A stretch of DNA of 64,000 nucleotides, taken from Dryococelus australis. Taxonomy: Eukaryota > Arthropoda > Insecta > Phasmatodea > Phasmatidae. The notes under the pieces are model-generated. The model saw only the letters and a list, made by a program, of their open reading frames with translations. It was not told where the DNA came from and made no database searches. Position numbers and translations under genes: made by a program. The stretch covers positions 213,038,120-213,102,119 of the forward strand of contig CM057009.1 in assembly GCA_029891345.1 (NCBI GenBank), in the 5' to 3' direction. Positions within the stretch are counted from its first letter, which is position 1, and each line of letters begins with the position of its first letter. This document shows positions 47,551 through 59,339 of the stretch, piece after piece.

Positions 47551-47779
47551 TTGATGGAATGTTCTGCCGTACACTTCAGTCTTTAGCACAACAGAAGCAA
47601 CAGCAGCAGCGAGCAACTCCTCCAAGTCAACCCAGTCAAACTCATAAAGAACCAAATTTGATGCCTGTTCCATCTCCTCAGCAGATACAGTACCTGAACA
47701 CTTTTGAAGGTCAAGAACTCACCATCCAAAAGCAACCAAATACAAGTTTAAAAGAGACCACCAGTATTAGATCACCTTC
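47551..47779 (+). CDS. lgs: BCL9/legless co-activator, next exon
   Basis: Continues the legless frame: VDGMFCRTLQSLAQQKQQQQ, a Gln stretch, then PVPSPQQIQYLNTFEGQELT and IQKQPNTSLKETT. The composition and the position 290 residues after HD2 suggest the conserved HD3 neighbourhood of BCL9 proteins, but I cannot confirm the alignment. The acceptor is TTTTGCAG and the donor a consensus GTAAGT at 47780. The exon leaves two bases of a split codon, so at least one more downstream exon must exist; none was recognised up to the window end. An apparent stop TAA at 47781 lies in the donor and is not used. Confidence 0.82.
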
Positions 47780-48283
47780 GTAAGTAACATGCACAGAAAT
47801 AGAATTGTTTACAAAATGCAATTTATCCAGTTAAATTTTTTTTTAGTAAAATGCATGTTGTATTGGAGAACTTATTTCAGGCTCTAGAGTAGTGTTAAAT
47901 CTGGCAGATTGCAATAGCTTTCGCTTTATGAGGTTACTATTGTCCATTTTTTCTTTTACTGCCCCATGCTGTACCATGTTCATAACAAAGTTCTATAGTT
48001 TTTAATACATTATTGACTTCAAGAATGTTCATGTGTAGTCCTATTTGTCATAAAATGGGAATACTAAAAAATTACATTATTGAAACCATTTTTCCAGATA
48101 AAAAAAGCTTTACACCATCAGGTAGAAAGTGGTAGTAAGCTGTAAGTTACAACAGATCACTGTCTATGCTTCCTTGCTATTGAGGGTATTATAGAGAACT
48201 TCTGTGATTTAGTGTCTTGATCAGCTAGTCCATATCCAATAATAAGAAGTCAGCACTTTGCCATACTGCCATATTATTGCATC
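47780..48283. other. Start of the next legless intron
   Basis: AT-rich, no exon seen. The intron may extend through the repeats that follow. Confidence 0.45.
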
Positions 48284-48510
48284 AATGTTTCCTTTTAATG
48301 TGTCGTGTGGAAAGACCAGGCACAATTGAGGGAATGTTGTTATGAGCAGAAGTACGTGATAGGTAGTAGTGGTTGGGTCGCCTGGTTGTGATTGCGCACA
48401 CAGTCATGTGGTCATTAGGACTCTCACTCCCAGGAGTTATGTTGCCAGGTGGCCCAGGATTGCTGGGGATGTATTGCATGCTTCCGTATCACTGATGTTG
48501 GCCATGGAGA
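48284..48510 (-). pseudogene. Antisense Pro/Gly-rich peptide remnant, possibly legless-related
   Basis: On the minus strand the GC-richer block reads MQYIPSNPGPPGNITPGSES, then PNDHM, and after a low-complexity stretch AHNNIPSIVPGLSTRH. The Pro/Gly/Ser/Asn-rich composition resembles the disordered C-terminal part of BCL9-type proteins, and the block lies inside a legless intron in opposite orientation. It is next to the mitochondrial insertion. An inverted partial duplicate is one reading; unrelated low-complexity sequence is another. Confidence 0.3.
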
Positions 48511-48751
48511 AGACGTTTGCACTGTATTGAGTGTCGTGGCCCCATGGTTGAGTATTTAATAATCTTGTTAATGTTTCAAAACCTGAGAATATCTTTAACA
48601 TTTTCAAGTATTTTGTTATGTAAATGTATTATATTTATTTCTTGTTTAATAATTAATCTTTTTATGGAGTTTATTTTTATAATAAACATAAAAAATGTGA
48701 TAATAATATATAAGTAGATTAATATTTCTTATTAGATATATTTGAGAAATT

Positions 48752-48816
48752 AGAAATTACTGATAATCAATGATTTTAATATGACATATTAATGTTATTA
48801 ATTTAACTAAATTTTT
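48752..48816 (-). pseudogene. tRNA-Asp (GTC) copy in the mitochondrial insertion
   Basis: The minus strand starts AAAAATTTAGTT, has the anticodon stem-loop with TATGTCATA (anticodon GTC) and ends AATTTCT. The acceptor stem has one mismatch. The small AT-rich arms are typical of insect mitochondrial tRNA-Asp. Confidence 0.8.
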
Positions 48817-48885
48817 CATCAAAAGTAGTTGCTAATTACGATTAAGTGTTTTAAGAGACTAATACTTGCTTTCAGTCATTTGATG
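48817..48885 (-). pseudogene. tRNA-Lys (CTT) copy in the mitochondrial insertion
   Basis: The minus strand CATCAAATGACTGAAAGC begins, TCTCTTAAA holds anticodon CTT and TTTTGATG ends it. The acceptor stem CATCAAA/TTTGATG still pairs perfectly. Substitutions in the anticodon arm (AGTCTCTTAAAACA) weaken it. Confidence 0.85.
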
Positions 48886-49147
48886 ATTTTATTATTCATT
48901 TGATAAATGTATTAATAGGCACACTTTCCACAACAATCTGTATAAATCAATGATTTGTTCCACCCAAATAATAATCCATTCCAGTTTAATATTAGTCTTG
49001 CTTGGTTTGAACGTCCTGGTGTACCACCAATTTTTACTCACGATGAAGGAAGAGTTAATGAATGAATAATATCTGTAGAAGTTACAATTACTAGGATAAA
49101 TGTGTTTGATGGTAATGATATTCGAATATCTACGTCTAATAATCGTG
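48886..49147 (-). pseudogene. Cytochrome oxidase subunit II 3' fragment (nuclear copy)
   Basis: The minus strand reads RLLDVDIRISLPSNTFILVI, then DIIHSLTLPSS and GGTPGRSNQARLILNWNGLL. After a frame change comes IVVESVPINTFIKW at the end, with TGA read as Trp. These match the copper-binding domain and C-terminus of COII. About 20 bases are missing at the QCSEICG metal-site segment, which also causes the frame change. Confidence 0.85.
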
Positions 49148-49199
49148 GAGCACAGGGAAATAAGCAAAAGCACATATTCCAAATCCAAGCCATCTGATA

Positions 49200-50400
49200 T
49201 GTATTATATGAGATGAAGCACTTTGGATTTAATTTTTATTAAACGGCACCTGATACAAGGGGAGGCTGATCCTTATGTCAAAGAGTTGGCGGAATACAGT
49301 GCCTGATTGGACGACAGAGTGAGGTTTAGATCCTTGGTTGTCAATTACGGTACACTAAATAACAGATTGTCCATCCAAGTAATCACCAAGGGGAGTTGCA
49401 CATAAGCCCCGTGCGTATCTATAGCGTGGCTCACTTCTCACGCTGGGTGAGATATGTAGCGAGTTTACTGGTGGTGATCTGGGGATTGAAACCCCGAAGA
49501 GCAACCTGAATTTAAGTATTTTGCGGGTACGAGAGGTTTTGGGGGCCTTATAATATCTTGATGTTAACACTACGGTTATCATGCCCAGGGGAGCTAATCC
49601 CTCTTGGGCAGAAAGCCGGTGTAGAATGTAGGGCGTTATTAGTTTTTGGGAAGGAACAAAGTCAAACACTGCAGTAGGTATATTTTTCCGACGGGTTGCC
49701 TTGTGGTGTCGGTGGTAGTGGAGCTCTCCTCTGCTCCGTCAGCTGCACTGGGGCGGGTGGCTGAGGAACAGCGGCCGACTCTGGTTGTGGCGGAGTAGTA
49801 CTCTCACTGCTGGGTGAAGGAGGGGAAGGGCAAGGGGGCATGGTAGTGTAATCCTCCATAAGATCAGTGGGTTCTATCCCAATTACTGTATACCCACATT
49901 GTAAGAGTAACAAGTATTCGTATGGCAGTCTGCCTTTGACTCTGGAGGGTAAAGCAAAAAGTGACTTACTGTCAGTCGCCTCAGGATTACTTAAATTATT
50001 AATCTCCTCCTCGAGTAACTTGAGAGTTATTTAAGCCTATTTTTAACACCACTTTTATGAGCTCGTAACATGAGGCTATTAAAAATTATGGCATTGTAAA
50101 CCAAACTTGTACGTAAGACGAAGCCGGGTATTATGGCGGTCCTACTGTGTTCGTCCTACTGTGCCCAAAGTGTCTCACCGCATAACTCATTGTAGCCATT
50201 CATTAGTCTGAAGGGTTTTACAGCGGGGACCCATAGGCAGTCAGTAATACTTGGGTGTAGTGAGTTTCTAGTGAAGGGCTCTCTTGAAGATTAGCCAATA
50301 CAATACACCGAGCCATACCATGGCCAAACTCGGAATACCGCTCGGTGTCCTTGAATTTGTTGTGTGACTGGTTTGCGACGCCGACGTTGCTTTACGTACT
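49200..50400 (-). mobile_element. Retroelement-like block, unassigned
   Basis: GC-richer than its surroundings. Minus-strand frames at 49913-49662 (Pro/Ser-rich: PPCPSPPSPSSESTTPPQPE) and 49669-49355 (VPSQKLITPYILHRL...) are consecutive in different frames. They look like degraded internal sequence downstream of the LTR-like block that follows. No protease, reverse transcriptase or integrase motif was recognised. Confidence 0.3.
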
Positions 50401-51640
50401 CAAAATAACAATTCAATAATTTATTCTAATGAGCTCTCATAACTCTTGGGGACAAAAAAGTTACTAATCCCTAGAATTGAGAAGGCCTTGGAATTCACTT
50501 GTTACAATGTGGTTTTTATTACAATCACATAACACAGTGAAGAGAATTCTGTAATATTGTGTTAAAAAACTTAATATAACATAAATATTCACTGTGAAAA
50601 AATTACTGCAGAAGTTCAGTCAATGTGATTCAGGTGGAGGCAACCTGATTATGTTAGAGTTACTGTACTTAAAAATAATGGAAAGATTTGATTATTAATT
50701 AAATTATTAAAAAATCTTAATTATCCCTGGAGTCCTAACCTTAATTAGGGATCATCCAGAAGGGACCTCGTAGTGTACAAGGTTCTCTACCCAACTGGTA
50801 AAAATGTGGCCGGGCTAAGGCCTTACAGATATGTCCTTAAGGGATGACATTGCCATGACCTTGGTTTACCTGGAGAGGTAGGGGCTAGGAAGGTTAGGTC
50901 GACGTGTGATAGTCGCTGGCATTGAAGACGACCCTGGAGGTTGGAGGCGCTGCAGAAGTAGATGCCTTGTGGTGGCGATGTCCTCAGGAGCGGTTGGCAT
51001 CATCAATTACAAGCAGACTACCGGCGCGGCTGAGGGCGTTCAACCCTTGTCAGGATACCCTGGCCTTCACAGCCTGGGGTGTAGCAAGACAGAGTTGCTG
51101 CCATAGTTAAGGGATTTTTGCTCTTAGTCTCGTCCTCGACCTTCGCAGCTGTGAGGACGATGAGCAACTCCTGATCTCTGGTTGGCACTGCCTTTCATAC
51201 TAATTTCTGCTGACCATAGGTGCTCAGAGGTGTATGAGGGAGTTAGCCCTGCCTCTTAGGGGTGAAGCTTGTGATGTCACATGCATGAGCCCTGGATCCT
51301 TATCTTACCTGCCGCTTGGTGTGTGGTGTCGAGATCTCTTGTATATAGGCGCTCGAGGAGGCAGTGACTCTTCATTGATTGGCTCGCTTCCTCCAGCAGC
51401 ATGAAGTTTGAAAAGTGTGCTGTTACTCTAATGGGCACAACGAAGTAGAGTGGTGTGGCAGGGGCGATGATGTGACTGCATCTTGGTAATTCGGATTGAC
51501 GGTAAAAGCTAGGAGCAGTGAGAAACTGGATTTAACATGCCCATAGAACTTGACCATTATTCAGATGGGGTAAAGTTGGCCATTTGGAGAGCTGTTCTTC
51601 TAAGCGCTGAAATGCGTCATGCATCAGAGATTAAAGATAA
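50400..51640 (-). mobile_element. LTR-like block, minus strand
   Basis: On the minus strand a TATA box (GCGCCTATATACAAG near 51335) precedes a GC-rich region. An AATAAATTATTGAATTG tail lies near 50415, giving the promoter-to-polyA layout of an LTR about 0.9 kb long. Borders unknown. Confidence 0.35.
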
Positions 51641-53459
51641 TACACATGGAACCTTATTACACTTACACCAAGCTACACCCTAAACACACAGTAACTACAT
51701 AGTAACATAAGCAATACATAAATAAAGACGAACATTTTATTTCCCAGAACAGTAGCATGGTTTATAAATATGTTACCTGTAGGGAAGACCATTGGGCATT
51801 GAGTCATGCATTGTACAGGTTCTAAATGGGTTAGCTCATATTGTCTTACAATTAATACACATTCAAAGAAAATATATACCATGCCAAAAATTAATTTTAC
51901 AAACAAATTGTTAATAAATTAGTACCCCTGCCTCACTAAAATTTACTTTTGTTCTGAAGTTTCAGAAACCTCCATCCCAAAAGTTAAATATGATAAAATA
52001 CTTAACTCGCATATATTTTATCAAAAAATTATGTCATTCATTTTGTAGGCTGTATTTGTAAAATTTCTGAAATTTTCAAGCAGGGATTAATAGTAGATTA
52101 TGTTTTGGTAGTTATCAGACTAAAGCAGTTAAAATTAATAAATTTGTGTATCTTCTTGATTGTATATAAATAAATGTTCATTACTAATATCCAAAATTAT
52201 AATACTCACAGAAAACATAGAAAACTGTTACTGTAAGCAACATTTAACTTTTTTTTCCAGTGGCCATGGAAAGGTTGTACATTCGACTCCATATCTACAG
52301 TTTTTCAGGGGACTGTCAAAAAATTTCCATACATGCAGGATTTCAGTAGATGAGTGTTCTGATATGTACATCAATAAAATATAATTTACCTTATTATACC
52401 TTATTTTGAGTATAATGAGAGCTGTACATTATCTGTGAATAAATGGTTAACTAATAAACACAATAAAGATGGGAATTTTGGAAAAGTATTACTGTACATA
52501 ATACATTTTCAAATGTTTCACATAAACTCGTTTAAATAAAGAATATAACATCTTAAAATACTGTATTATAATTGATTGTAATCCGACACCAATTGTAAGC
52601 TGACTTAAAACTTTCAAACCCTCTGAAAATGTAAAATAATATGACACTGAATGCAAGTCAAATTTTGAATTTTCCGCACCCACTCGATCAGCTGAGAGTG
52701 CACTGGGAATTTATCGATTGGGTAGTATGTTCACAGCGGCAGGCGGAAAAGGGAAAGCAGCGGGAGGATTACCCCTCCACGCCACTACGTGTTAACGACA
52801 CCTTGCACGCATGACAAATGTCTGTCTTTTAGAGTAATTCATTATATTTCATTGCAAAAAGCTTGTAATTTTTAGGCAGAAATGAATAAATAGGGCAATT
52901 AAAATTTATTTCTTCACTATTTTTAATAATTAATAATTCAAAACCTCATCCTCGGATTTTCCCTGTTGCAAGTTACGCTGCACTTGGGCTCGGTGTGTAC
53001 CCATTATTAGAGAGCTAAAGGTGTTGAATAGGCCCTTACATTTTAACAGTTTATTCAAAAGATGCATGTATACTAAAATGAATTAATTTAAATCCTCTGA
53101 TTTTCCCCAGAAAGTTACTGAAAACTAACTTTAAGCTTGGTAATACAAGTCGGTCGATGTTCAAACAATTTTTGGTGAGAAGGGGAGGTCAAGTATATGC
53201 TTCTAGGCGTATAGTTTTATTTGTGAGGATGCTGTCCGTTGAGTTAAATTGATATTATGTTTTAAAATCATGTTAATTTAATGCCAGATAAAATGAAACA
53301 CCAACCTCTCGGGGAAAAAAGCTACCTTTAATCACAAAAGAAAACATATTTGCAAATAATAATTCCTTATTAAAATGTATTGCATAACATTTTCAGGCAA
53401 AACCATTTGCTTTGAAATACAAGTGATTATAAGTGCAACTATTTCGAGCGACTGATAAT
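51641..53459. other. AT-rich non-coding stretch
   Basis: No exon recognised. A small GC-rich patch lies at 52690-52810. Confidence 0.35.
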
Positions 53460-55240
53460 CTTGATAAAATTTCTACCCACTATTTCTCTAGCACTATCCC
53501 TCAGTCTGCTGTGGAACTAAGTGGCTCTGCAATGCTTGGTTGCATTGGTTGCGTGAGCTTAGGTCCTTAACTCAACTGCTTGGCTAGCCTCAACCACACG
53601 TGAGAGATTCTGTGTGATGTCCGACATAAGGGCGAATCGATCTTGTCTGTGTCCATGTGTGCCCCCACAACTAGGGGCATACTTGTAGGCTCTTGTAGCA
53701 AGTCGTTCCAGGGTTAAAACTAGCCGGGGGTAACGTGAAGATACATAAAGATGAGGCAAAGTTGTGTTTATATATATGTCACAAAAGAGTCATGCATCAG
53801 CTTCTTCTTTTGCTAGACAACAACTTCCTCTCTTAAAGGCATGCAAGCTGCACGACTGTGAGAAACAGAAAGAGAGTTGAATAAGAGAGAGGGTGTTAGG
53901 TCGCCATGCTGATTGCTAGGTAACCACTTCCCCTCTCATCAGCATGTAAGTTGAGTTAGCAAGCCAGACTCGCCAAGTCGCACCACGCCGCAGAGGTTTT
54001 CGAAAGACAGACAACACACTGCAGAGTAGTGATAAAAGGCGGTGCGCATGACATATTTCACATGCAGTTACTAGATGTTTGCATAAACCACCAGCTTAAA
54101 AACTATCTTTGCGAGAAACGTTAGGTTACAGGACCCAAAATACACTTTGATTGCTGCAACAGCTGATAAATGATACAAGCGGATCACTTGATGCGTGCCC
54201 GGGTTATTGATTAGGCGACACGTTCATCCTGACTTTGACTGCACTAGACCAGCACGTGCATTAAGGGATTTATTGTTCCAGTTGGCATTTTCGGCACAAT
54301 ACTTTTACTGGACACGTTACTTTGCAGATTGGCACTTAGTTATTGATAGCCTGGCTGGCTAGTGTCTGACGGCTATCTACCTTGTGGCACACTACGGGTT
54401 TGCATGGTAAAGTAGATAACTGGAGGGAGGTATCAGGTTTACCTGGCATACGTATTATTTCTTCGGCCGTTTGGATAACAGGGGCTTACTGCTGGCAGGT
54501 GTTGATGGCGCAGTCCACTGGCTTCAAGTCGTTGATACCGTGTTGGCCAACGCGGTACCGTAGATTCCAGACGGCTCCTTCTGTGCTCCAGAACCTGGTG
54601 TTGGATATCCCGTACCTGACCTTAGATCCGTAGACCAAACAACTCATGACAGGGTGATAGTCTTGGTGTGTACGGACATGCAGAGGGGAAACAATATAAT
54701 CAAATACAGGAGCGGCCGGTTTCTCCAAAAGCCTGACTAAGCCAGCGCGGTCATGTTCTGCCTGTCTGTCTGCAGTCTGTGGAGCCAATACAGCTCGTTG
54801 CTTGGCAGCGAGGTGTGCTATCTTTTGTTCTTTTTATTGTGAGCCTTGCCTCACCTAAAAAGGCACAGAGCGTGGACTGCCGCTGAACAATATGGGTTGT
54901 GCACCACTGACGCAAAACAATTCCCTTACTTAGTATACTTCCAGTTGCAGCTGCCGGCACGAGCTTGGTGCTCCAGATCAGAAGCGTTGAGCCATATGGG
55001 CCGCCTTCTTACTACTATTGGGTGTGGTATCGCAACCAAGACCAGGCAGCAGCACACAAGCAAATACCCCTGCCAGCACCTAGGTGCTCCGGTAGTGATA
55101 CAACCCAAACGTACTGTCTCTCCCTGGTTGGAGGAGTTTCTAGTGGTTGTGGCTCTGCTGTTCTATCCCTGGAGGTCTAGAACAGGTTGCCGTTGAATGG
55201 TATATGTATGGGACTGGAGAATTCCAGAAGAGGATCCCCA
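53460..55240 (-). mobile_element. Decayed internal retroelement-like sequence
   Basis: GC-richer block lying downstream (minus strand) of an LTR-like block. Minus-strand frames (53759-53559, 54788-54486, 54960-54751) show no domain I can name. The assignment rests on position and composition. Confidence 0.3.
55223..55240 (-). other. Possible primer-binding site
   Basis: The minus strand reads ACAAC then TGGGGATCCTCTTCTGGA. This partly fits a TGGGGGCTCGTCCGGGAT-type primer-binding site (tRNA-Pro) immediately after an LTR. Several mismatches. Confidence 0.3.
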
Positions 55241-55900
55241 GTTGTAGTCTAGTTCGTATTCAAACGCCCGGTCTCGGTTGGCAGTGCACAATGCATATTG
55301 TTCCTAGCAGGCATAATAAATATTACTCTATAAATAATACTCGTGGCTAAAGAACAAAGCCATATTTATTGAGAACTCAATAAACACAGTGACACGTGCT
55401 GTCTCCCACCAAGCAGATGGTTTGCTGGAAGTAACCTTTGCTGGCAAGGTGTAGGTGACGTGGTTCTAGGCTAAGCGGGAAGTTAATCTAGTAGACTGTT
55501 AATATAAATACTAAGCATGCTAACTATATCACGGGGTGTCTAGAAGAGACAAAGAAGTAGCATGGAGTGTTAATGTTCAAAGGTGGTTGCAGAAGAAACT
55601 TCTGGTAAGCTGTAGCTATTGGTGTCACTGAAGGCTCTGGTGATGGCAATGGTAGAAGCCATTGGTAGCTTCTGAAGACTGTTGTTGACAATGGGAGAAG
55701 CCTCTGCTAGGCTGCTGAAGACGTATTAGGTTGCTGGAGACCCCAACACTAGAAGTGGTGGAGCGAGCTCAAGGAACTTGCAAGAAATAACCCGCGAGCC
55801 CTGCCGTGCATGGACTTATATAGTCCGAAAGACAGGTGTGACGGCGGGCCGCAGGGTTGGGGGGGGGAGCATGTGACATCCCTCTGGTGCGAGGCCAGAG
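55241..55900 (-). mobile_element. LTR-like block, minus strand
   Basis: On the minus strand: a TATA box (GACTATATAAGTCC, itself palindromic) near 55815, then a GC-rich transcribed part. CTCAATAAATATGG lies near 55370 as a polyA signal, and the segment ends just before the primer-binding-like site. Direct-repeat partner not found; upper border uncertain. Confidence 0.4.
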
Positions 55901-57102
55901 TGGGGGTAGCAACCCTCTAGTCATATTTCAGCTTCGTATATGTTTGGAGGCGCTCGGCCATACCCTGAGGCGGCTGATGGCTTATAGGCTCTCAGCGTGG
56001 GGAGGAGGGTGATGTATCCGCTGGCTTGCGCAACCTTGGCATCCATGTGTTCAGGCAACCTCCAGGATTGTGTTGGCCCACAACATCCGTGTACAGTTTG
56101 GCGGGGTTCTACTCTCACGTGGGTTGAAGTAGATATACTTGCTGTGATGTGAAATGAGTTGTAATCGTTTATAGTAGTATGATGTCAAGCTTTATCATTA
56201 TTTATATAGGAGTTTTACCGGAACCAGTTATAATTAACTGTGGATACGGTTTATCGATACATGTGTTTTCGGTACGAGAGTCGACTGTATTCACTGCAAG
56301 CAACCTTATCTCATCTATTGTGTTTCACCACAGTTTTATACTTCATTATGTGAAGTGAGCAAGAAACAAGCTATATAGACTACTTATATTTTACTTCCTT
56401 AAAATATTTGAGAATCCTCACTGTTCATGATTTAAATCATGTCCAGTATGGTAAGGAGACCACAATGGTGATAGTTTGAGACTTTTCCACAGCACATCAG
56501 AATTTTAGCACCATGTTGGTGTGTGTATGATTCAGAGACCACTTTAACTGGGAAGTCTGGTGGCCTTTTCCTTTTGTAAAGTCATGATTTAAAACCAAAA
56601 GCAGAGTAATTAACTCTTTGATTATTTTTTCTTTTTGCCATGTGTAACTAAGAAGGACAACCAGCAGCTGCATGTTAATCATGTAATAATAAGCTGGTAA
56701 CAATAGTAGCCACCTTTAAAAGCTGGAGATTTGTTAGATGCAAATATTACCTAAAGTGTTAAAATTGGAACATTCAGATTTTGGATAATGTGTAACTGAA
56801 GCAAGATCTGAAACTATTGCAAAGCCTGTCATTAAATTAAAAATTACTTTGGGTGTATACCATTGCAAGACAGGAACAGATGCCAATGCCTGAAATGTTG
56901 CTATTGGTCCGTCAAGAAAACTACATGTGTTCTTCTGTGCTATCTTTGTTGTATCATCAGGTTTTGAACTTGCATACATCTCAGCATTAGTTTGTGTGTC
57001 TTTGTTTGGGTGTCTGGAGTTTTGTACATACATTGTCTTGTTTTTGTTGATTGTTTGTTACACATCATGTTATGCGTATAGTTTGGTAGAACTGTTGACT
57101 CA
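55901..57102. other. Non-coding stretch
   Basis: The left 200 bp may belong to the preceding LTR-like block. The remainder is AT-rich and unassigned. Confidence 0.35.
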
Positions 57103-57110
57103 ATTCCTTG

Positions 57111-58945
57111 TAGGGGTGTACGAATATTCAAAAATTTCAATTGTTGTGAATAGTAAATTATGAATTATTTACATTTGAACTTTGAATGTATTATACAAAA
57201 ATTGTGAATAATTTACATTCCCTTCTGAACTGGTTATTCCTTGACATTTTATGCTTCCTCATTTGAAGTCTTTCATTTCAAATTTTATTACTTTGTTGTT
57301 AGAGCTGGACCATTTCTCATCATAATTTATAGATTCTATGAATTTTACTTTTTGATGCAGTGGCTAATCAACGGTTATTAGATCCGAGTAAGGTTGTTTA
57401 CATTGGTATGTTATTGAATAACTTGTGTAGAAATTAGATAAAAACTAGAATTATGAAGAAAATCTATCACACACATTTATTTTCACTGTAGCATTTACAA
57501 AAGTAGGATATATTTCTTCTTTGTTATGTTTTGCAGATTAATAAATAGGCATTAAAATGTTGTGTTAACACGGTGTTACACCAAGAGTGCAAAACAAAAA
57601 ATGTTGTTGTATAGCTTTTATCCACATACCACATGGACATATTTGACGAACACATACATTGTCTTGGTAATGCCGGGGAAATAATAGTGTTTTATTTCTG
57701 CAGAAACATTCAAACACATAAATTTTGGTCAATTGTTGAGAGAATGAAAATACATTGCGGACATGTGGGCACAAATACCAACTTGGCATTGCGTCATTGC
57801 TATGGTAGAACGCAAACTGCATGAACTAACAATGCTAGTAGCAGAGGTCCCATTGAATTAAATAGGGTGCAAGATTGGTTGCAAGCGTTGACAATGAAAA
57901 GTTTACATTTACAAAGTGTTTCATCTACCATAAAGTAACTAACTGGAAACAACTTCTGTTACAGACTCAGGACCGCTGTAGCAATAAATTGCAAACACCC
58001 ACAAAAAGTTTGAAATGCATTAGCAAATAGCACTGCAACCACAAATACTGAACCGTAGTGTTTGCAGAATCTGCTACCAATTACCAATTGAACCTCAAAC
58101 ATATGCTTATTAAACTTCACTGCTTTACACATTTCATAACCAATGATAATTGCTGAAAATAAAACTGCAACAGCAAGAAAATAGTTTCTTTTCCTGGTAA
58201 TTTAGAACTGGTAATACAGAAAAATGTTTACTAGGTTGATAAAATTTTAATGCATTACAATACACTGATTTTTTTTTTTTTTTAGTTCACATGTCAGTGT
58301 GTCAGTGTGTATGTGTTGTATTTGAAATGTTAACCTTATATGACTATTTCTGTATAGAATGTGTTTGTTAATGTTTGAAATTAATTTGACAATTTCTATA
58401 TGCCAAGTGTCTGTAGACAAGTAAATAGGCTCTGGTTAGATCACGAATGTAAATTAATAAATCCTATATTTTTATTGCAAAAAACTTTGAGCTATTTTCT
58501 GACAACCAAGTTTATCTGTTCTTCCCTGCGGTGATAAAACATGCATGTTACATTTTGTGACAATATGTATCTCATATTTTCATATTTCATCATACTTCAT
58601 TTAAAAATAAATAAATATGTGTGTGTATGTAGACACACAAATACACACATATGGTGCATTATTCATTAATGGTTATATTTTGGAGCATACTTTTTTACAT
58701 TCAGTAGGCTGAAAAAGAATTATGTTGTAAAATTGTGTACTGCACTTGAAGATGTATGTATTATGTGTGTGGGAATGGTTTGTTGTGTGGTCAAAGAAGT
58801 TATAATTTTTTTTTAAATATATAGCTGAAATTTAATTTTAACTGGTAGCTATTCGACTTTGAAACTAATTGCATGTTATTCGAAAATTTTATTATTCAAT
58901 TTGAAAATATTTCTACATCAAAATCCATTATTCGCTTCCCCCTAA
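57111..58945. mobile_element. Non-autonomous hAT-type element, 1.8 kb
   Basis: The left tip TAGGGGTGTACGAATATTC and the right tip, inverted, TAGGGGGAAGCGAATAATGG share a TAGGGG...CGAAT pattern, also seen at 20373. The flanks ATTCCTTG (57103-57110) and TTTCCTTG (58946-58953) form an 8-bp duplication with one change. The interior is AT-rich with no transposase recognised and a TG-rich patch near 58617-58650. Confidence 0.65.
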
Positions 58946-58953
58946 TTTCCTTG

Positions 58954-59339
58954 TGAGATTATTTTTATGGTTTAAATATCTAGTGATATAGCTCTGCAGT
59001 GGCATATGTTCAAATTAATTGTTCATTTAATCACTAACCAACATTAGAGGTATCATTTAAAGAACAGCAAAATGTGTCACACTCATAAAATTGTTTTATG
59101 GTAGTAATTAGGTTTGCCCTCCTTTATTGAATTTGTTATGCGGAATAATTATTATTAATAAAAATTATCAAATTTATAGTTCAATGACAAAGTAGACATC
59201 ATACAATTATATATGTGTCACTTGTGTCATTGGACATCCACTCTTCTGACATTCCTCGCAGGATTCTGAACTAGTAGTAAATGTTCAGTACACTGGTAAT
59301 CACTTGGTGTTGCCAGGTGGAGCAGGAGAATGAGTGCCT
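58954..59339. other. Non-coding stretch
   Basis: Nothing recognised. Confidence 0.3.

Larger units (their letters stand above)
48590..49147 (-). pseudogene. Nuclear mitochondrial insertion (COII, tRNA-Lys, tRNA-Asp, ATP8)
   Basis: Minus-strand order is COII 3' end, tRNA-Lys, tRNA-Asp, then AT-rich ATP8-like sequence (an ISQIYLI start near 48750). This is the ancestral arthropod arrangement. All parts carry damage, and TGA codons appear at Trp positions as in mitochondria, so the segment cannot be expressed from the nucleus. It interrupts the legless locus. The lower end is approximate. Confidence 0.85.

Noticed and set aside
53559..53759. Possible envelope-like protein piece in the retroelement-like block
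   Set aside because: Only a vague impression; no heptad repeat, fusion motif or cysteine pattern could be pointed out.
57360..57420. Candidate downstream legless exon after a GATGCAG acceptor
   Set aside because: In the required phase the frame meets a stop within two codons, and the segment lies inside a hAT-type element.
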